Source of the DNA: an uncultured Ruminococcus sp.
GTDB taxonomy: Bacteria; Bacillota; Clostridia; Oscillospirales; Ruminococcaceae
Assembly: GCA_947627275.1 (NCBI GenBank)
Contig: CANQVK010000008.1
Location: forward strand, 29,289-93,288
Length of the DNA stretch: 64,000 bases
Reading direction: 5' to 3'
The position numbers and the translations under genes are program-made. Shown here piece by piece: positions 24,904 to 32,305 of this stretch (position 1 is the stretch's first letter; each line of letters starts with the position of its first letter). The notes beneath the pieces are model-generated. The model did no database searches, was not told the origin of the DNA, and saw nothing but the letters and a program-made list of their open reading frames with translations.

Positions 24904-26022
24904 TCAATTATCCAAAGTTCCGTGGGACAGAGATTTCAGGTATGCGTTGATAAATCCGTCAATATCTCCGTCCATTACAGCCTGTATATTTCCGTTTTCA
25001 AAGCCCGTGCGGTGATCCTTGGCAAGGGTATAGGGCATAAATACGTATGAGCGTATCTGACTTCCCCATGCTATTTCACGCTGAACGCCCTTGATGTCCT
25101 CGATTTTTTCAAGATGCTCACGCTCTTTTATCTCAACGAGCTTTGCGCGGAGCATCTTCATAGCGTAGTCCTTATTCTGATACTGGCTTCGCTGCGTCTG
25201 ACAGGAAACTACAATGCCTGTAGGCTTATGAATAAGACGTACCGCCGAGCTGGTCTTGTTTACCTTCTGACCGCCTGCGCCGCTTGAACGGTAAACCTCC
25301 ATTTCAATATCCTCGTCCCTGATCTCCACCTCGATGGAATCGTCGATCTCGGGCATTACTTCAAGCGCCGCAAAGGAAGTATGACGTCTTCCCGAGGAAT
25401 CAAACGGCGAAATACGCACAAGTCTGTGTACTCCCGATTCGGACTTCATATAGCCGTAGGCGTTTTCGCCCTCAATGAGTATAGACGCCGATTTTACGCC
25501 TGCATCGTCGCCGTCAAGATAATCCATGAGGGTGACTTTATAATTGTGACGCTCCGCCCACATGTTATACATACGGTAAAGCATTTCAGTCCAGTCCTGA
25601 GCCTCTGTACCGCCTGCGCCCGCATGGAACGTGAGAATAGCGTTAGCTCCGTCATACTCGCCCGTGAGCAGAGTGGAGAGCTTTTCTTCTTCAAGCTTGC
25701 TCTTGAACTCCGCCGCTTCGGACTTTATTTCCTCTACGGAGCTTTCATCTTCTTCCTCTATAGAAAGCTCGATAAGCGTTATAACGTCCTCCAACTGATC
25801 GTTGAGCTTGTTGTATCTCTCAATCTTGCGCTCAAGAGATTTTGTTTCCTGCAAGACCTTCTGCGAATTCTCCAGATCGTCCCAGAAGCCCTCTTTTGCT
25901 GTTTCGGCGTTGAGTACCTCGATGCGCTCCTTTGCCGCCTTTATGTTCAATACGTCCGCAAGCTCCGCCATTTCTTTACGGCAGCCCACTAACTCTAATC
26001 TGAGTTCGTCAAGTAGTATCAT
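24904..26022 (-). CDS. prfB: Peptide chain release factor 2
   Basis: This 372-aa factor releases peptides at UGA and UAA. The domains are a coiled-coil head (about 1-100), the catalytic GGQ loop in YRSSGAGGQKVNKTSSAVRLIHKPTG and the upstream block HAGAGGTEAQDWTEML. The stop-codon reading region includes SPFDSSGRRHTSFAA. The gene is open throughout: where many prfB genes have an in-frame UGA and +1 frameshift (near codon 25), this one reads ADVLNIKAAK without interruption. ATG 26022 has AAAGGA; a start nine codons earlier is less likely. Confidence 0.95.
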   Translation of the reverse strand: MILLDELRLELVGCRKEMAELADVLNIKAAKERIEVLNAETAKEGFWDDLENSQKVLQETKSLERKIERYNKLNDQLEDVITLIELSIEEEDESSVEEIKSEAAEFKSKLEEEKLSTLLTGEYDGANAILTFHAGAGGTEAQDWTEMLYRMYNMWAERHNYKVTLMDYLDGDDAGVKSASILIEGENAYGYMKSESGVHRLVRISPFDSSGRRHTSFAALEVMPEIDDSIEVEIRDEDIEMEVYRSSGAGGQKVNKTSSAVRLIHKPTGIVVSCQTQRSQYQNKDYAMKMLRAKLVEIKEREHLEKIEDIKGVQREIAWGSQIRSYVFMPYTLAKDHRTGFENGNIQAVMDGDIDGFINAYLKSLSHGTLDN

Positions 26023-26091
26023 AAAAATTCCTTTCTTTAACAGGTGCAAAATTTAGCATTCTGTTATATCTCAAAATTTACATACAGTTTT

Positions 26092-26120
26092 ATTATATCA
26101 TATATCCGTGAAAAGTGCAA
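26092..26120 (-). promoter_or_regulatory. Promoter of prfB
   Basis: On the minus strand TTGCAC (26115-26120), a 17-bp spacer and TATAAT (26092-26097) lie 70 bp upstream of the prfB ATG. Confidence 0.7.
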
Positions 26121-26454
26121 CGCTTTTTTAAAATTTCACATGAAAAGCGCTGTTTTTACTATGATTTTATATAACTTATCCTTATTGTAAACGTAAATAA
26201 AAATAAACTTATATAAGACAGCATAACGCCATGCTTAAGCCGCCATTCCCTTGACCGTTTCAACAAATCCGCAGAATATTACATATGCGTTTTTGTAGCA
26301 AACAACGATAAATTGAGAAAACTAAATGAAAACTCTATATTTCTTCATAAATTTGTGGTATAATAAAAACAGATAAAAGAGAGAATCAGAGGGGAATCAC
26401 TTCTTCATTAGAGAACAGAAAACATGTGTAGAAATATTTAAGGAGCTGATACCT

Positions 26455-27573
26455 ATGCCTAAAAATATCAGTAAGGAAAAAAGCATAAACAGAACGAAAA
26501 CTACTGCCGAGCTTATTGTATGCGCCATTTTTCTCGGTACTGCGGCTCTTATCGGAAAAAGCTGCATTGACCGTTCAAGGATCGTTCCGGCAACTCAGAA
26601 CGAGGGAAAAAAGGTCGATGAAATAACGATACCCGACCCATCCGAAGCAATTGACCCGAACAAGATCATTTTTACCTCTACCCCTGTCAATACCCGCGCC
26701 AAATTCAGCGGAAACCTTATCCTCGTCAACAACGATTACCAGTATTACACAACGGACGAAGAAGATCTGGTCAGCATAATGTCCATGAACGATGAAAACG
26801 GCAGGACAAGCTTTACTGCCGTTGACTACGATTATACGATCCTCAGCAACGTCTACAAGCCTCTTGCTCAAATGGTAGACGACTGGTACGAGATATACAA
26901 AAACGATACGCTCATCGTTTACGGCTCATATCGCTCAAACGAATTTCAGCAGCAGCTTTACGACCAGTTCACCGCCAATACTTCCGGTGACGGCGAAGCG
27001 CCAATAGTTGCGCCGCCCGGATTCAGCGAGCATGAAACAGGTCTTGCTTTTGATTTCAGCGAAACTGTCGGACTGGACTATCAGGGTACGGGCGATTTCC
27101 TTTGGCTCAATGAAAATTGCGACAAGTACGGTTTTGTCATAAGATACGCGGAGGATAAAGAGGATATTACGGAATATCGCTACGAACCATGGCATTTCCG
27201 CTATGTCGGCATACCTCACGCTAAATATATGACCGATAACAATATCTGCCTTGAAGAATACATCGAGCTTCTGCGAAACGCTCACCCATACAACGGCGAA
27301 CATCTTGAAGTCACCGATGATTCGGGAGCAGCTTACGAAATATATTTCTTTCCGTCAGACGACGGCGCAGAGTATACGAACGTTCCCGTGCCTACAGGCT
27401 TAAAATATGATCTATCGGGAAATAACGTCGACGGCTTTATCGTTACCGTCCATAAGGACGAAAAAGTAAGCATCGGCGCGGAAAATCTCTCCGTTACCAC
27501 TTCTCCGCCCTCTACGGAAACTACGGATTCCGAAAGCGCAACGGATTCCACGGAAACTACCGCTGCATATTAA
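26455..27573 (+). CDS. Membrane-anchored D-Ala-D-Ala carboxypeptidase, M15B/VanY type
   Basis: This 372-aa protein has an N-terminal anchor (ELIVCAIFLGTAALIGKSC, about 20-38) and an extracytoplasmic peptidase domain at about 140-285. The zinc ligands and catalytic residues are visible in PGFSEHETGLAFDFSE (His and Asp) and EPWHFRYVG (His), the M15B pattern for trimming peptidoglycan stem peptides. A Thr/Ser-rich tail (SPPSTETTDSESATDSTE) follows a small C-terminal domain. An AGGAGC site precedes the ATG. The 400-bp upstream region (26060-26454) holds a TATAAT at about 26361 and no gene. Confidence 0.88.
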   Translation: MPKNISKEKSINRTKTTAELIVCAIFLGTAALIGKSCIDRSRIVPATQNEGKKVDEITIPDPSEAIDPNKIIFTSTPVNTRAKFSGNLILVNNDYQYYTTDEEDLVSIMSMNDENGRTSFTAVDYDYTILSNVYKPLAQMVDDWYEIYKNDTLIVYGSYRSNEFQQQLYDQFTANTSGDGEAPIVAPPGFSEHETGLAFDFSETVGLDYQGTGDFLWLNENCDKYGFVIRYAEDKEDITEYRYEPWHFRYVGIPHAKYMTDNNICLEEYIELLRNAHPYNGEHLEVTDDSGAAYEIYFFPSDDGAEYTNVPVPTGLKYDLSGNNVDGFIVTVHKDEKVSIGAENLSVTTSPPSTETTDSESATDSTETTAAY

Positions 27574-27578
27574 ACTTC

Positions 27579-27618
27579 AAAAGCTGAGAGCCAATTATAG
27601 GTTCTCAGCTTTTTACTT
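27579..27618. terminator. Terminator between the M15 peptidase gene and gpr
   Basis: AAAAGCTGAGAGCC and GGTTCTCAGCTTTTT form a long stem with a short AT loop, followed by T on the plus strand. It lies between convergent genes and can work in both directions. Confidence 0.8.
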
Positions 27619-27645
27619 CATTTTGTCAAGCAAACTGACATTTGT

Positions 27646-28494
27646 TCAGAACAACCCCCTTACATCGTCAAAACTGAGTGTCGGCTGCAAGGCAAGATTT
27701 ATCCCGAAAGCTATAAGCTGCGCCGCACGTTCGGCAAGTCTGTCAACGTCGCGGGGCGTTACCATCATATTCGGCGTACCCTCGTCGATATCCACATCTG
27801 CAAGACTGCGGACGATCGTGTGCATATCCACAACGGTAGGCACGCCTACTGCCACCACAGGTATCCCCAGCGTTTCTAAGGAAAGCTCCTTTCGGGCGTT
27901 TGAAACGCCGCTTCCCGGAGAAATACCGCTGTCGCTTATCTGAATGGTAGTCCCCAGCCGGCTTATATCCGAACAGGCAAGGGCATCGACAGCAATAACT
28001 GCCGCCGGCTTTATTTCACGGCATATCGCTGTTATCAGCTCCGCAGTCTCGATACCCGTCTGCCCGAGAACTCCTCCTGCAAGACTGCTCACAGGGCGGA
28101 GCGCAGTCAGGAAAGCCTCCTCCTCGCTGTCAAGCTCCTTTTTGAGATGTCGGGTAGCAAGAATCTTTTCCGCTGTATGAGGCCCTATGGCATCGGGCGT
28201 AATGTCACGGTTGCCGAGTCCGGCTACGAAAATTTCCCCCTCGGGAAGAAGCGGCTTAAGCTCGTCCGCAAATTCCTGAGCCATATCCTCGTAGGTATCG
28301 CAGAATCGGCTCAGACTGCCGCTTTCAAGCGTGATGTACCTGCCCTTGCCCTTACCGAGAGTATGACGGTAATCGTCGTTTTCTATGATGATCTCGGTTA
28401 TCCGAAAGGCTTCTCCCCGTTCTTTTTTGCTGACCCCTTTCGGAAGCCTTTCGGCGTTTATCTGTTCTACGGCAAGATCCGATCTGAAATTCAT
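27646..28494 (-). CDS. gpr: Spore germination endopeptidase GPR
   Basis: This 282-aa protein belongs to the family that degrades small acid-soluble spore proteins during germination. Diagnostic blocks are FRSDLAVE (propeptide/processing region), FVAGLGNRDITPDAIGP, VIAVDALACSDISRLGTTIQISDSGISPGSGVSN and GVPTVVDMHTI. It is shorter than Bacillus GPR (about 370 aa). GGAGGAG precedes the ATG. rpsT lies divergently upstream, the usual clostridial gpr/rpsT neighbourhood. Its presence suggests sporulation ancestry. Confidence 0.93.
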   Translation of the reverse strand: MNFRSDLAVEQINAERLPKGVSKKERGEAFRITEIIIENDDYRHTLGKGKGRYITLESGSLSRFCDTYEDMAQEFADELKPLLPEGEIFVAGLGNRDITPDAIGPHTAEKILATRHLKKELDSEEEAFLTALRPVSSLAGGVLGQTGIETAELITAICREIKPAAVIAVDALACSDISRLGTTIQISDSGISPGSGVSNARKELSLETLGIPVVAVGVPTVVDMHTIVRSLADVDIDEGTPNMMVTPRDVDRLAERAAQLIAFGINLALQPTLSFDDVRGLF

Positions 28495-28582
28495 GTTATT
28501 CTCCTCCGATTCTACGCGTGGCTTTGTCTATTATGCTGTATTTCACCATGATTTTCACGATATATTCTTTCGTTTTTTACAA

Positions 28583-28611
28583 TTGATTTTTTTCGTAAAA
28601 AATGGTATAAT
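28583..28611 (+). promoter_or_regulatory. Promoter of rpsT
   Basis: TTGATT (28583-28588), a 17-bp spacer and TATAAT (28606-28611) lie 116 bp upstream of rpsT. The leader between (28620-28720) includes a short GC inverted repeat (GCAGCTGC region), where S20 autoregulation could act; that role is inference. Confidence 0.75.
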
Positions 28612-28727
28612 TAATATTGTCTCAGTGGGCAGTTGTGCGTTGCAGCTGCCGGCACATTGTAATGATGTGCTTATAATATGTATTATCCTTTGGTTAATTC
28701 AAGGAAAATTTCGGGAGGTGCAACAAA

Positions 28728-28988
28728 ATGCCAAATATCAAATCCGCTAAAAAGAGAGTTAAGGTCAACGCTACAAAGGCTGCTGCCAATAAGTCAAGAA
28801 GATCCAACCTCAAGACTGTTCTCAAGAAGGCTGACATCGCCTGCTCTACAGGTGCTGCCGACAAGGCAGAGGCTGTTAAGCTCGCTGTCAAGAGAGTAGA
28901 TCAGGCTTGTGCAAAGGGTCTTATGCACAAGAACAAGGCTGCCCGCAAAAAGGCTCAGCTTGCTAAGAAGCTTAACGCTGCTCAGTAA
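28728..28988 (+). CDS. rpsT: 30S ribosomal protein S20
   Basis: This 86-aa basic protein has the standard S20 start MPNIKSAKKRVKVNATKAAANKSRRSNLKTVLK and C-terminal motif KGLMHKNKAARKKAQLAKKL. It binds the 5' domain of 16S rRNA. A GGGAGGTG site lies nine bases before the ATG. It is monocistronic, with its own promoter and terminator. Confidence 0.98.
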   Translation: MPNIKSAKKRVKVNATKAAANKSRRSNLKTVLKKADIACSTGAADKAEAVKLAVKRVDQACAKGLMHKNKAARKKAQLAKKLNAAQ

Positions 28989-28995
28989 TATAAAA

Positions 28996-29036
28996 AACTC
29001 CCCCCGAAGTCTTGCGATCCGGGGGATTTTTATTTT
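28996..29036 (+). terminator. Terminator of rpsT
   Basis: TCCCCCCG, a 13-bp loop and CGGGGGA followed by a T-rich run form a textbook intrinsic terminator just after the stop codon. Confidence 0.88.
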
Positions 29037-29044
29037 ATTATGAT

Positions 29045-29165
29045 TTTTAATAGGGACACGGCACGCCGTGTCCCTACTTGTGTGCTTACTAAGGGAACGC
29101 TTAAACGCTATGTGGGACAAAGTCCCTTTGAAATCCCGATGTTAGTTTGCTTAAGTTGCTGACAT
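29045..29165. repeat. Family A-type repeat fragment
   Basis: It contains AGGGACACGGCACGCCGTGT, CTAAGGGAACGCTTAAACGC and TGAAATCCCGATGTTAGTTT, ending CTTAAGTTGCTGACAT. These modules are shared with the repeats at 15236 and 34418. The left terminal repeat is not clear. Confidence 0.6.
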
Positions 29166-29181
29166 ATTTCTGCGCAGTTCC

Positions 29182-29343
29182 TTAGAGACTGTTTAATATC
29201 TCGGCGTGTGCGGATCTTCGAGCATAATTTTGCCGAGTACAAGACAAAAATCCGCAGGCATACTGCCGTATGGCAAGGATTTTTAACGCAGTAATCGGCA
29301 AAATTTGCCGAAAATACGTGCGCGAGGAGATTTTAAACAGGCT
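29182..29343. repeat. Family B palindromic repeat, copy 3
   Basis: The outer arms AGAGACTGTTTAATATCTC and GAGATTTTAAACAGGCTCT are inverted. The core carries CAAGACAAAAATCCGCAGGC, ATACTGCCGTAT, GCAAGGATTTTTAACGCAG, matching the other B copies in layout. It abuts the 3' end of recR. A short reading frame inside is not credible as a gene. Confidence 0.7.
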
Positions 29344-29344
29344 C

Positions 29345-29947
29345 TTACATATAATTACGATTTTCAAGCGCTTTAAAAAGCGTTACCTCGTCGGCGTATT
29401 CCAGTATTCCTCCCACCGGCAGCCCAAAGGCAAGCCGTGAGACTTTCACGCCCAAGGGTTTCAGCAGATTGGCAATGTACAGCGCGGTAGCGTCGCCCTC
29501 GACCGTGGGATTGGTCGCCATAATGACCTCCTCAACGCCGCCCTGAGAAATTCTCGCCAGAAGCTCACGTATTCTCAGTTTATCGGGCGTTATGCCGTCC
29601 ATAGGCGAAAGCAGTCCGTGAAGAACATGATAAACGCCTGCGTATTCACGGGTACGCTCAAAGGCAGTAACGTCCTTAGGAGATTCAACTACGCAGACAA
29701 CGCTACGATCTCGTCCCTCATCGCTGCATATGGGGCATACCTCGCGCTCGGTAAGATTCTGACATACCGAACAGCAGCGGACGTTCTTTTTAGCGTCAAT
29801 GAGAGCCTGAGCGAACTCCTCGACCGACTGCATATCCATTGACATAACATGATACGCCAATCGCTGAGCCGACTTCATTCCGATACCGGGCAGAGAAGCA
29901 AATTTTTCCGCCAGTATGACAAGAGGAAGAGCGTTATGGTCAGCCAT
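29345..29947 (-). CDS. recR: Recombination mediator RecR
   Basis: This 200-aa protein helps load RecA at gaps with RecF and RecO. Visible are the helix-hairpin-helix (KFASLPGIGMKSAQRLAYH), a zinc finger of four cysteines (CCSVCQNLTEREVCPIC) and a Toprim domain (VVCVVESPKDVTAFERT; ATNPTVEGDATALYI). The start overlaps the ybaB stop by one base (TAATG). Order dnaX-ybaB-recR is the conserved bacterial arrangement. Confidence 0.97.
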   Translation of the reverse strand: MADHNALPLVILAEKFASLPGIGMKSAQRLAYHVMSMDMQSVEEFAQALIDAKKNVRCCSVCQNLTEREVCPICSDEGRDRSVVCVVESPKDVTAFERTREYAGVYHVLHGLLSPMDGITPDKLRIRELLARISQGGVEEVIMATNPTVEGDATALYIANLLKPLGVKVSRLAFGLPVGGILEYADEVTLFKALENRNYM

Positions 29948-30291
29948 TAAAACATTCCGGGAATGGATACCCCGCCTGTGATCTTGCTCATTTCAGTTTC
30001 CGTAGTAGTCTCTATGGTGTTTACAGCTTCGTTGATAGCGGAGATGATAAGATCCTGAAGCATTTCGATGTCCTCCGGGTCTACGACCTCGGGCTTAAGG
30101 TTAAGGGACTTTATCTCCTTTTTGCCGCTGAGTGTGACCTCAACTGCGCCGCCGCCTGCCGTAGCTGTAAACTCACGCGACTCTATATCCTCCTGAAGCT
30201 CCGTGATCTGATCCTGCATCTTCTGAGCCTGTCTGATCATCTGATTCATATTCTGCGCTCCGCCTGAATTTTTAGGTATTCTTGCTTTCAT
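29947..30291 (-). CDS. YbaB/EbfC-family nucleoid-associated protein
   Basis: This 114-aa DNA-binding protein has a coiled-coil start (MNQMIRQAQKMQDQITELQEDIESREFTATAGGGAVEVTLSGKKEIKSL) typical of YbaB. ATG 30291 has AAAGGAGA eight bases upstream; a start 16 codons earlier lies in the dnaX tail and lacks one. It sits between dnaX and recR as expected. Confidence 0.93.
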   Translation of the reverse strand: MKARIPKNSGGAQNMNQMIRQAQKMQDQITELQEDIESREFTATAGGGAVEVTLSGKKEIKSLNLKPEVVDPEDIEMLQDLIISAINEAVNTIETTTETEMSKITGGVSIPGMF

Positions 30292-30322
30292 TTTTAATTT
30301 CTCCTTTATATTTTTGGCTGTA

Positions 30323-31942
30323 TTATGCCTGATTATCAACAGCTGTTTCGATACTGCTGTTAATTGCTTTTTTCACAAGCTGCTCCGCCATTGATCTCGT
30401 TTCCTCGACGGTAGCGGTACAGCGTGCGGAGATCCTGTATTTCTGCCCGAGAACGTTAAATATCGCTTTACTCAGGGAAACAGCGTTCTCCTTGCTGCTC
30501 TTGAAAAGCGAGATAAAAAATCTGTTCGGGGTGAAAATACACATCACATTTCCCTTGGACGCAGCATAGGAGCCGTCAAGACTTCCTGCGACCGCAGGAT
30601 TTATACGGCGGAACTCCTCCATTATCTCATTCCAGCGCGTACACGGTGTAAGCTCGTCCTCGGTTATTGTTTTTATGTCAATACGCACATTCGGCTGCGG
30701 CTCATTTTCAGCGGCGGGACTTGTCGCAGTCAGCGTTTCACGTTCCCGAGGAGCGTTTCTGACAGCCGCCGGAGCGTTATTCAGCCGGTTCTCAAGCATT
30801 TTTATCTTTTCAATAAGATTTGAAACATCGGCGTCCGAAGCTCCTCCCGAAGCCTCGCGAACGTTTCCGCAAAGCCTGATAAGAGCCATTTCAAACTCAA
30901 CGCGCTTATTCATAACGCGTCCCATACGTTCACGGCAGCCTTGAAGCTGTGCAAGACGCTTCATTACCGTATCGAGGTCGGAGCTGTCCGCAATTTTTTT
31001 CAGCCGTTCCAGTTCATCGGGCATAGCCGTGATTATGTCCTCCGCAGTAGCCGGCGACGCCTTAAGAAGCATGATGTTTCTGAGCTGTAAAATAAGCTCC
31101 TCGCAAAGTCTCGTAAGATCCTTTGACATATCGTAAAGCCTTGAAGTTATCTCCAAAGCCTTCGGAGCGTCCGACTGAGAAACAGCGTCGAGAATATCAT
31201 AAAGGAACTCACGTCCTGCGATACCTGCGGTCTGCGAAACAGTTTCAGCGGTTATTTCATCTGCGCATACGGAACACTGGTCGAGAAGCGACACAGCGTC
31301 TCTCATACCTCCGTCCGCTATTTTGGCAATGAGCGCCGCACCGTCTCCGCTGAGCGAGAGATTCTCCTGTTCTGCGATATACAGCAGTCTTGCCGCTATA
31401 TCCTTCTGCCTGATACGGCGAAAATCATACCGTTGACACCGTGAAGCCACAGTAGCGGGAACTTTGTGTATCTCCGTAGTCGCAAGAATAAACTTGACGT
31501 ACTCGGGCGGTTCTTCCATTATTTTCAGCAGCGCATTGAACGCCGAAGCCGAAAGCATGTGAACCTCGTCAATGATATATATTTTGTACCTGCACCGTTC
31601 GGGCGAATAGACTGCGCCGTCCCGAAGCTCGCGTATGTCCTCAACGCCGTTGTTGGAGGCGGCGTCTATCTCGATAATATCGGTAAGAGAGCCTTCATCG
31701 GCTTCCCGACATATATCGCATTCAAGGCAAGGACTGCCGTTCTTCATATTCGGGCAGTTCACAGCCTTTGCAAGGATCCTTGCGCAGGTAGTTTTTCCAG
31801 TTCCACGAGAGCCCGTAAAAAGATAGGCGTGTGCGGTCTTATCGTTTTTCAGCTGATTTTTGAGAGTTTCAGTAATATGCTGCTGAGAGATAACGTCATC
31901 GAAGGTCAGCGGTCTCCACTTACGATATAAAGCCTTATACAC
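30323..31942 (-). CDS. dnaX: DNA polymerase III gamma/tau subunit
   Basis: This 539-aa AAA+ clamp-loader subunit starts YKALYRKWRPLTFDDVISQQHI, with Walker A TGSRGTGKTT, a four-cysteine zinc module (CPNMKNGSPCLECDIC), Walker B IIDEVHMLSASAFNALLK and sensor 1 ATTEIHKVPATVASRCQR. A linker (about 360-410) and a C-terminal tau-like domain follow. The start is GTG at 31940-31942, with GGGGGAG six bases before it; an upstream ATG ten codons earlier is not needed. I saw no slippery A-run for a gamma frameshift. Confidence 0.95.
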   Translation of the reverse strand: MYKALYRKWRPLTFDDVISQQHITETLKNQLKNDKTAHAYLFTGSRGTGKTTCARILAKAVNCPNMKNGSPCLECDICREADEGSLTDIIEIDAASNNGVEDIRELRDGAVYSPERCRYKIYIIDEVHMLSASAFNALLKIMEEPPEYVKFILATTEIHKVPATVASRCQRYDFRRIRQKDIAARLLYIAEQENLSLSGDGAALIAKIADGGMRDAVSLLDQCSVCADEITAETVSQTAGIAGREFLYDILDAVSQSDAPKALEITSRLYDMSKDLTRLCEELILQLRNIMLLKASPATAEDIITAMPDELERLKKIADSSDLDTVMKRLAQLQGCRERMGRVMNKRVEFEMALIRLCGNVREASGGASDADVSNLIEKIKMLENRLNNAPAAVRNAPRERETLTATSPAAENEPQPNVRIDIKTITEDELTPCTRWNEIMEEFRRINPAVAGSLDGSYAASKGNVMCIFTPNRFFISLFKSSKENAVSLSKAIFNVLGQKYRISARCTATVEETRSMAEQLVKKAINSSIETAVDNQA

Positions 31943-31988
31943 AGCAGCTCCCCCTTTAAATTCACTGTTCATTATGAATTAAAAAAAT

Positions 31989-32110
31989 CCGGAACATAGA
32001 TGTGCAGGCTGGCTGCGGCACACGAGACGATCCGCTTAATGCTGCTCGGTCTCCCGCCTGACATGGTTCACGGTGTCTTGTTGCACAGGGCCCGCACATC
32101 TATATTCCGG
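31989..32110 (-). ncRNA. ffs: Signal recognition particle RNA (small bacterial type)
   Basis: On the minus strand the ends pair (CCGGAATATAGATGTGC with GCACATCTATGTTCCGG). The apex has the SRP domain IV sequence AACCATGTCAGG, a GAGA tetraloop with CGG/CCG stem and AGCAGCATTAAG, the Ffh-binding symmetric loop. A T-rich stretch follows the last stem as terminator. Position directly upstream of dnaX-ybaB-recR is conserved in many Firmicutes. At about 120 nt it lacks an Alu domain. Confidence 0.93.
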
Positions 32111-32153
32111 AATTTTTACTTTTAAACAAGCGCATGACAACGCTCCGTTTAAT

Positions 32154-32182
32154 ATTATATCACATTCGCTTCGCTTTGTCAA
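32154..32182 (-). promoter_or_regulatory. Consensus promoter of the SRP RNA
   Basis: On the minus strand TTGACA (32177-32182), a 17-bp spacer and TATAAT (32154-32159) form a perfect sigma-A promoter. The sequence around the -10 (GTGATATAATATTAAA) is identical to that of the promoter at 63864. Confidence 0.9.
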
Positions 32183-32305
32183 GCACAATTTAAGAACATA
32201 TTTTTTATCTGTAACAAGAATTTCAGTTATCATTTTTTATTTCGATAAATTCCGTCTTAAAATTATCATATCAAAAACGTCAATTCTTTTACAGTATAAA
32301 TATAA

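Noticed and set aside
28620..28727. Structured leader (T-box or riboswitch) before rpsT
   Set aside because: No T-box or known aptamer motif was seen; only a short inverted repeat, which could relate to S20 autoregulation.
30323..31942. Programmed frameshift giving a short gamma form of dnaX
   Set aside because: No A-run slippery heptamer with downstream hairpin was noticed in the central part of the gene.
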